Origin: DATDSR01 sp038062165
GTDB taxonomy: Bacteria; Patescibacteriota; Minisyncoccia; Phycocordibacterales; DATDSR01
Assembly (NCBI GenBank): GCA_038062165.1
Contig: JBBTXQ010000040.1
Coordinates: 1-5,109, forward strand
Direction: 5' to 3'
DNA: 5,109 nucleotides
Notes under the pieces: model-generated
Told to the model about the DNA's origin: nothing
Databases searched by the model: none
Seen by the model: only the letters and a program-made list of their open reading frames with translations
Made by a program: the position numbers and the translations under genes
Shown here: in pieces, positions 4,472 through 5,109 of the stretch
Layout: each line of letters starts with the position of its first letter
How positions within the stretch are numbered: the first letter of the stretch is position 1

Positions 4472-5109
4472 ATGCGAGTTAACGCATTTCTCATAAATCT
4501 TTTTGTTATCGTAAGTAGTGTTGTTGCTTTAAACTTCTTTCTGCCATCGACTAACGTATTTGCCCAAAGTGCGGGACCTATCCAAGAGATCCCTGCGAAT
4601 CACGTTTTAGTGGGCTTTGGCTATGGTTCTGACGACAAATTCTGCACTCTCTATTGGAAGGAGGGAAGGATATATGAAGATGGGACGATTGGAGAGGTAG
4701 ATACTAATTGGCGTGAAGATTGGTGCAATTATTTCGGAGAGAGGAAGCCAGGAGATGATCCCATGCCAAACTCTAATCGTCAGAAGCAAGGACCGGCGAA
4801 TACTTACGCATCAGGATGGAGTTGGAATTCCTTCGATACTTCCGGAGGATTGAAAGTGCATACATTTTCTTCTCTCGGTTGCGATAGAGATAATCCCGGA
4901 TCCAATGAGTGTTATATAAACGGTACTCCGGCGAACGAATGTTACTATCAAGTTTACCAGCAATTTGATCCTATAACTAAAGCTTTTGTGGGTTCTCCTA
5001 AGGGTTGGGGGTCTGGCGCCGATGGAACATGCAATGAACGAGGTTATCGCGGTACTTACGAACTGATGAAGACAGTGGCGGCGAGTCCGGGCAAAGTTAT
5101 TGTGGCTAT
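4472..5109 (+). CDS. Secreted six-cysteine protein of unknown function (3' partial)
   Basis: The frame is open from ATG to the window edge, giving 212 complete codons without a stop. Residues 1-31 form a typical signal peptide: Arg2, a hydrophobic core at 5-24 (including FLINLFVIVSSVVALNFF), then a VFA-QS cleavage site after Ala31. The mature part is hydrophilic, rich in Gly, Asn, Trp and Tyr, and has six cysteines (58, 85, 137, 147, 157, 187), an even number fitting three disulphides. The last stretch, up to KVIVA, suggests more of the domain lies beyond the window. I recognise no family; an adhesive or envelope-associated extracellular protein is possible but unproven. The gene follows the lipoprotein terminator by 25 bases and is probably transcribed from its own -10 box. 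Confidence 0.8.
   Translation, partial: MRVNAFLINLFVIVSSVVALNFFLPSTNVFAQSAGPIQEIPANHVLVGFGYGSDDKFCTLYWKEGRIYEDGTIGEVDTNWREDWCNYFGERKPGDDPMPNSNRQKQGPANTYASGWSWNSFDTSGGLKVHTFSSLGCDRDNPGSNECYINGTPANECYYQVYQQFDPITKAFVGSPKGWGSGADGTCNERGYRGTYELMKTVAASPGKVIVA

Overview
The window looks like bacterial DNA, probably from an uncultured lineage. Coding is dense, ORFs end on standard stop codons, there are Shine-Dalgarno sites and intrinsic terminators, and most products are small membrane or exported proteins that I cannot name. I cannot place the taxon. Small orphan membrane proteins and mixed base composition would fit a Patescibacteria-like or other metagenomic genome, but this is a weak inference. 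Composition is patchy: about 57% GC in bases 1-120, clearly AT-rich from about 2240 to 3700, GC-rich from about 3840 to 4440, then lower again. That suggests a patchwork accessory region.

Layout. Bases 1-171 hold the acidic C-terminal end of a plus-strand protein, closed by an intrinsic terminator (182-218). Two minus-strand genes follow, reading leftwards from 1810. The first is an ATP-grasp ligase resembling the MvdC/MvdD graspetide (microviridin-type omega-ester peptide) ligases (806-1810), with a strong Shine-Dalgarno. The second is a DUF6624-like protein (209-742). A 10-bp hairpin lies between them. No convincing precursor peptide is visible, so the ligase is either an orphan or acts on something encoded elsewhere.

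From 1967 everything reads on the plus strand. A PLP-dependent alpha-oxoamine synthase family gene starts at 1967 with a perfect TATAAT six bases before its ATG. It breaks off after about 85 of a usual ~400 residues. At the break it runs, out of frame, into the C-terminal remnant of a small membrane protein that is homologous to the intact 121-residue protein at 2606-2971. Next come small membrane proteins of 66, 121 and 172 residues (the last two overlapping), then a decayed membrane ORF interrupted by an in-frame UGA (3517-3774).

The right end encodes exported proteins. A GC-rich lipoprotein gene (3918-4400) has a candidate promoter with a palindromic operator, a 5' leader hairpin, a strong Shine-Dalgarno and a good terminator. 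A secreted six-cysteine protein (4472 to the window end) again starts six bases after a perfect TATAAT.

The best leads are the orphan graspetide-type ligase with its DUF6624 neighbour, the PLP-enzyme/membrane-protein junction, and the repeated leaderless-type promoter geometry. I see no tRNA, rRNA, CRISPR array or transposase.
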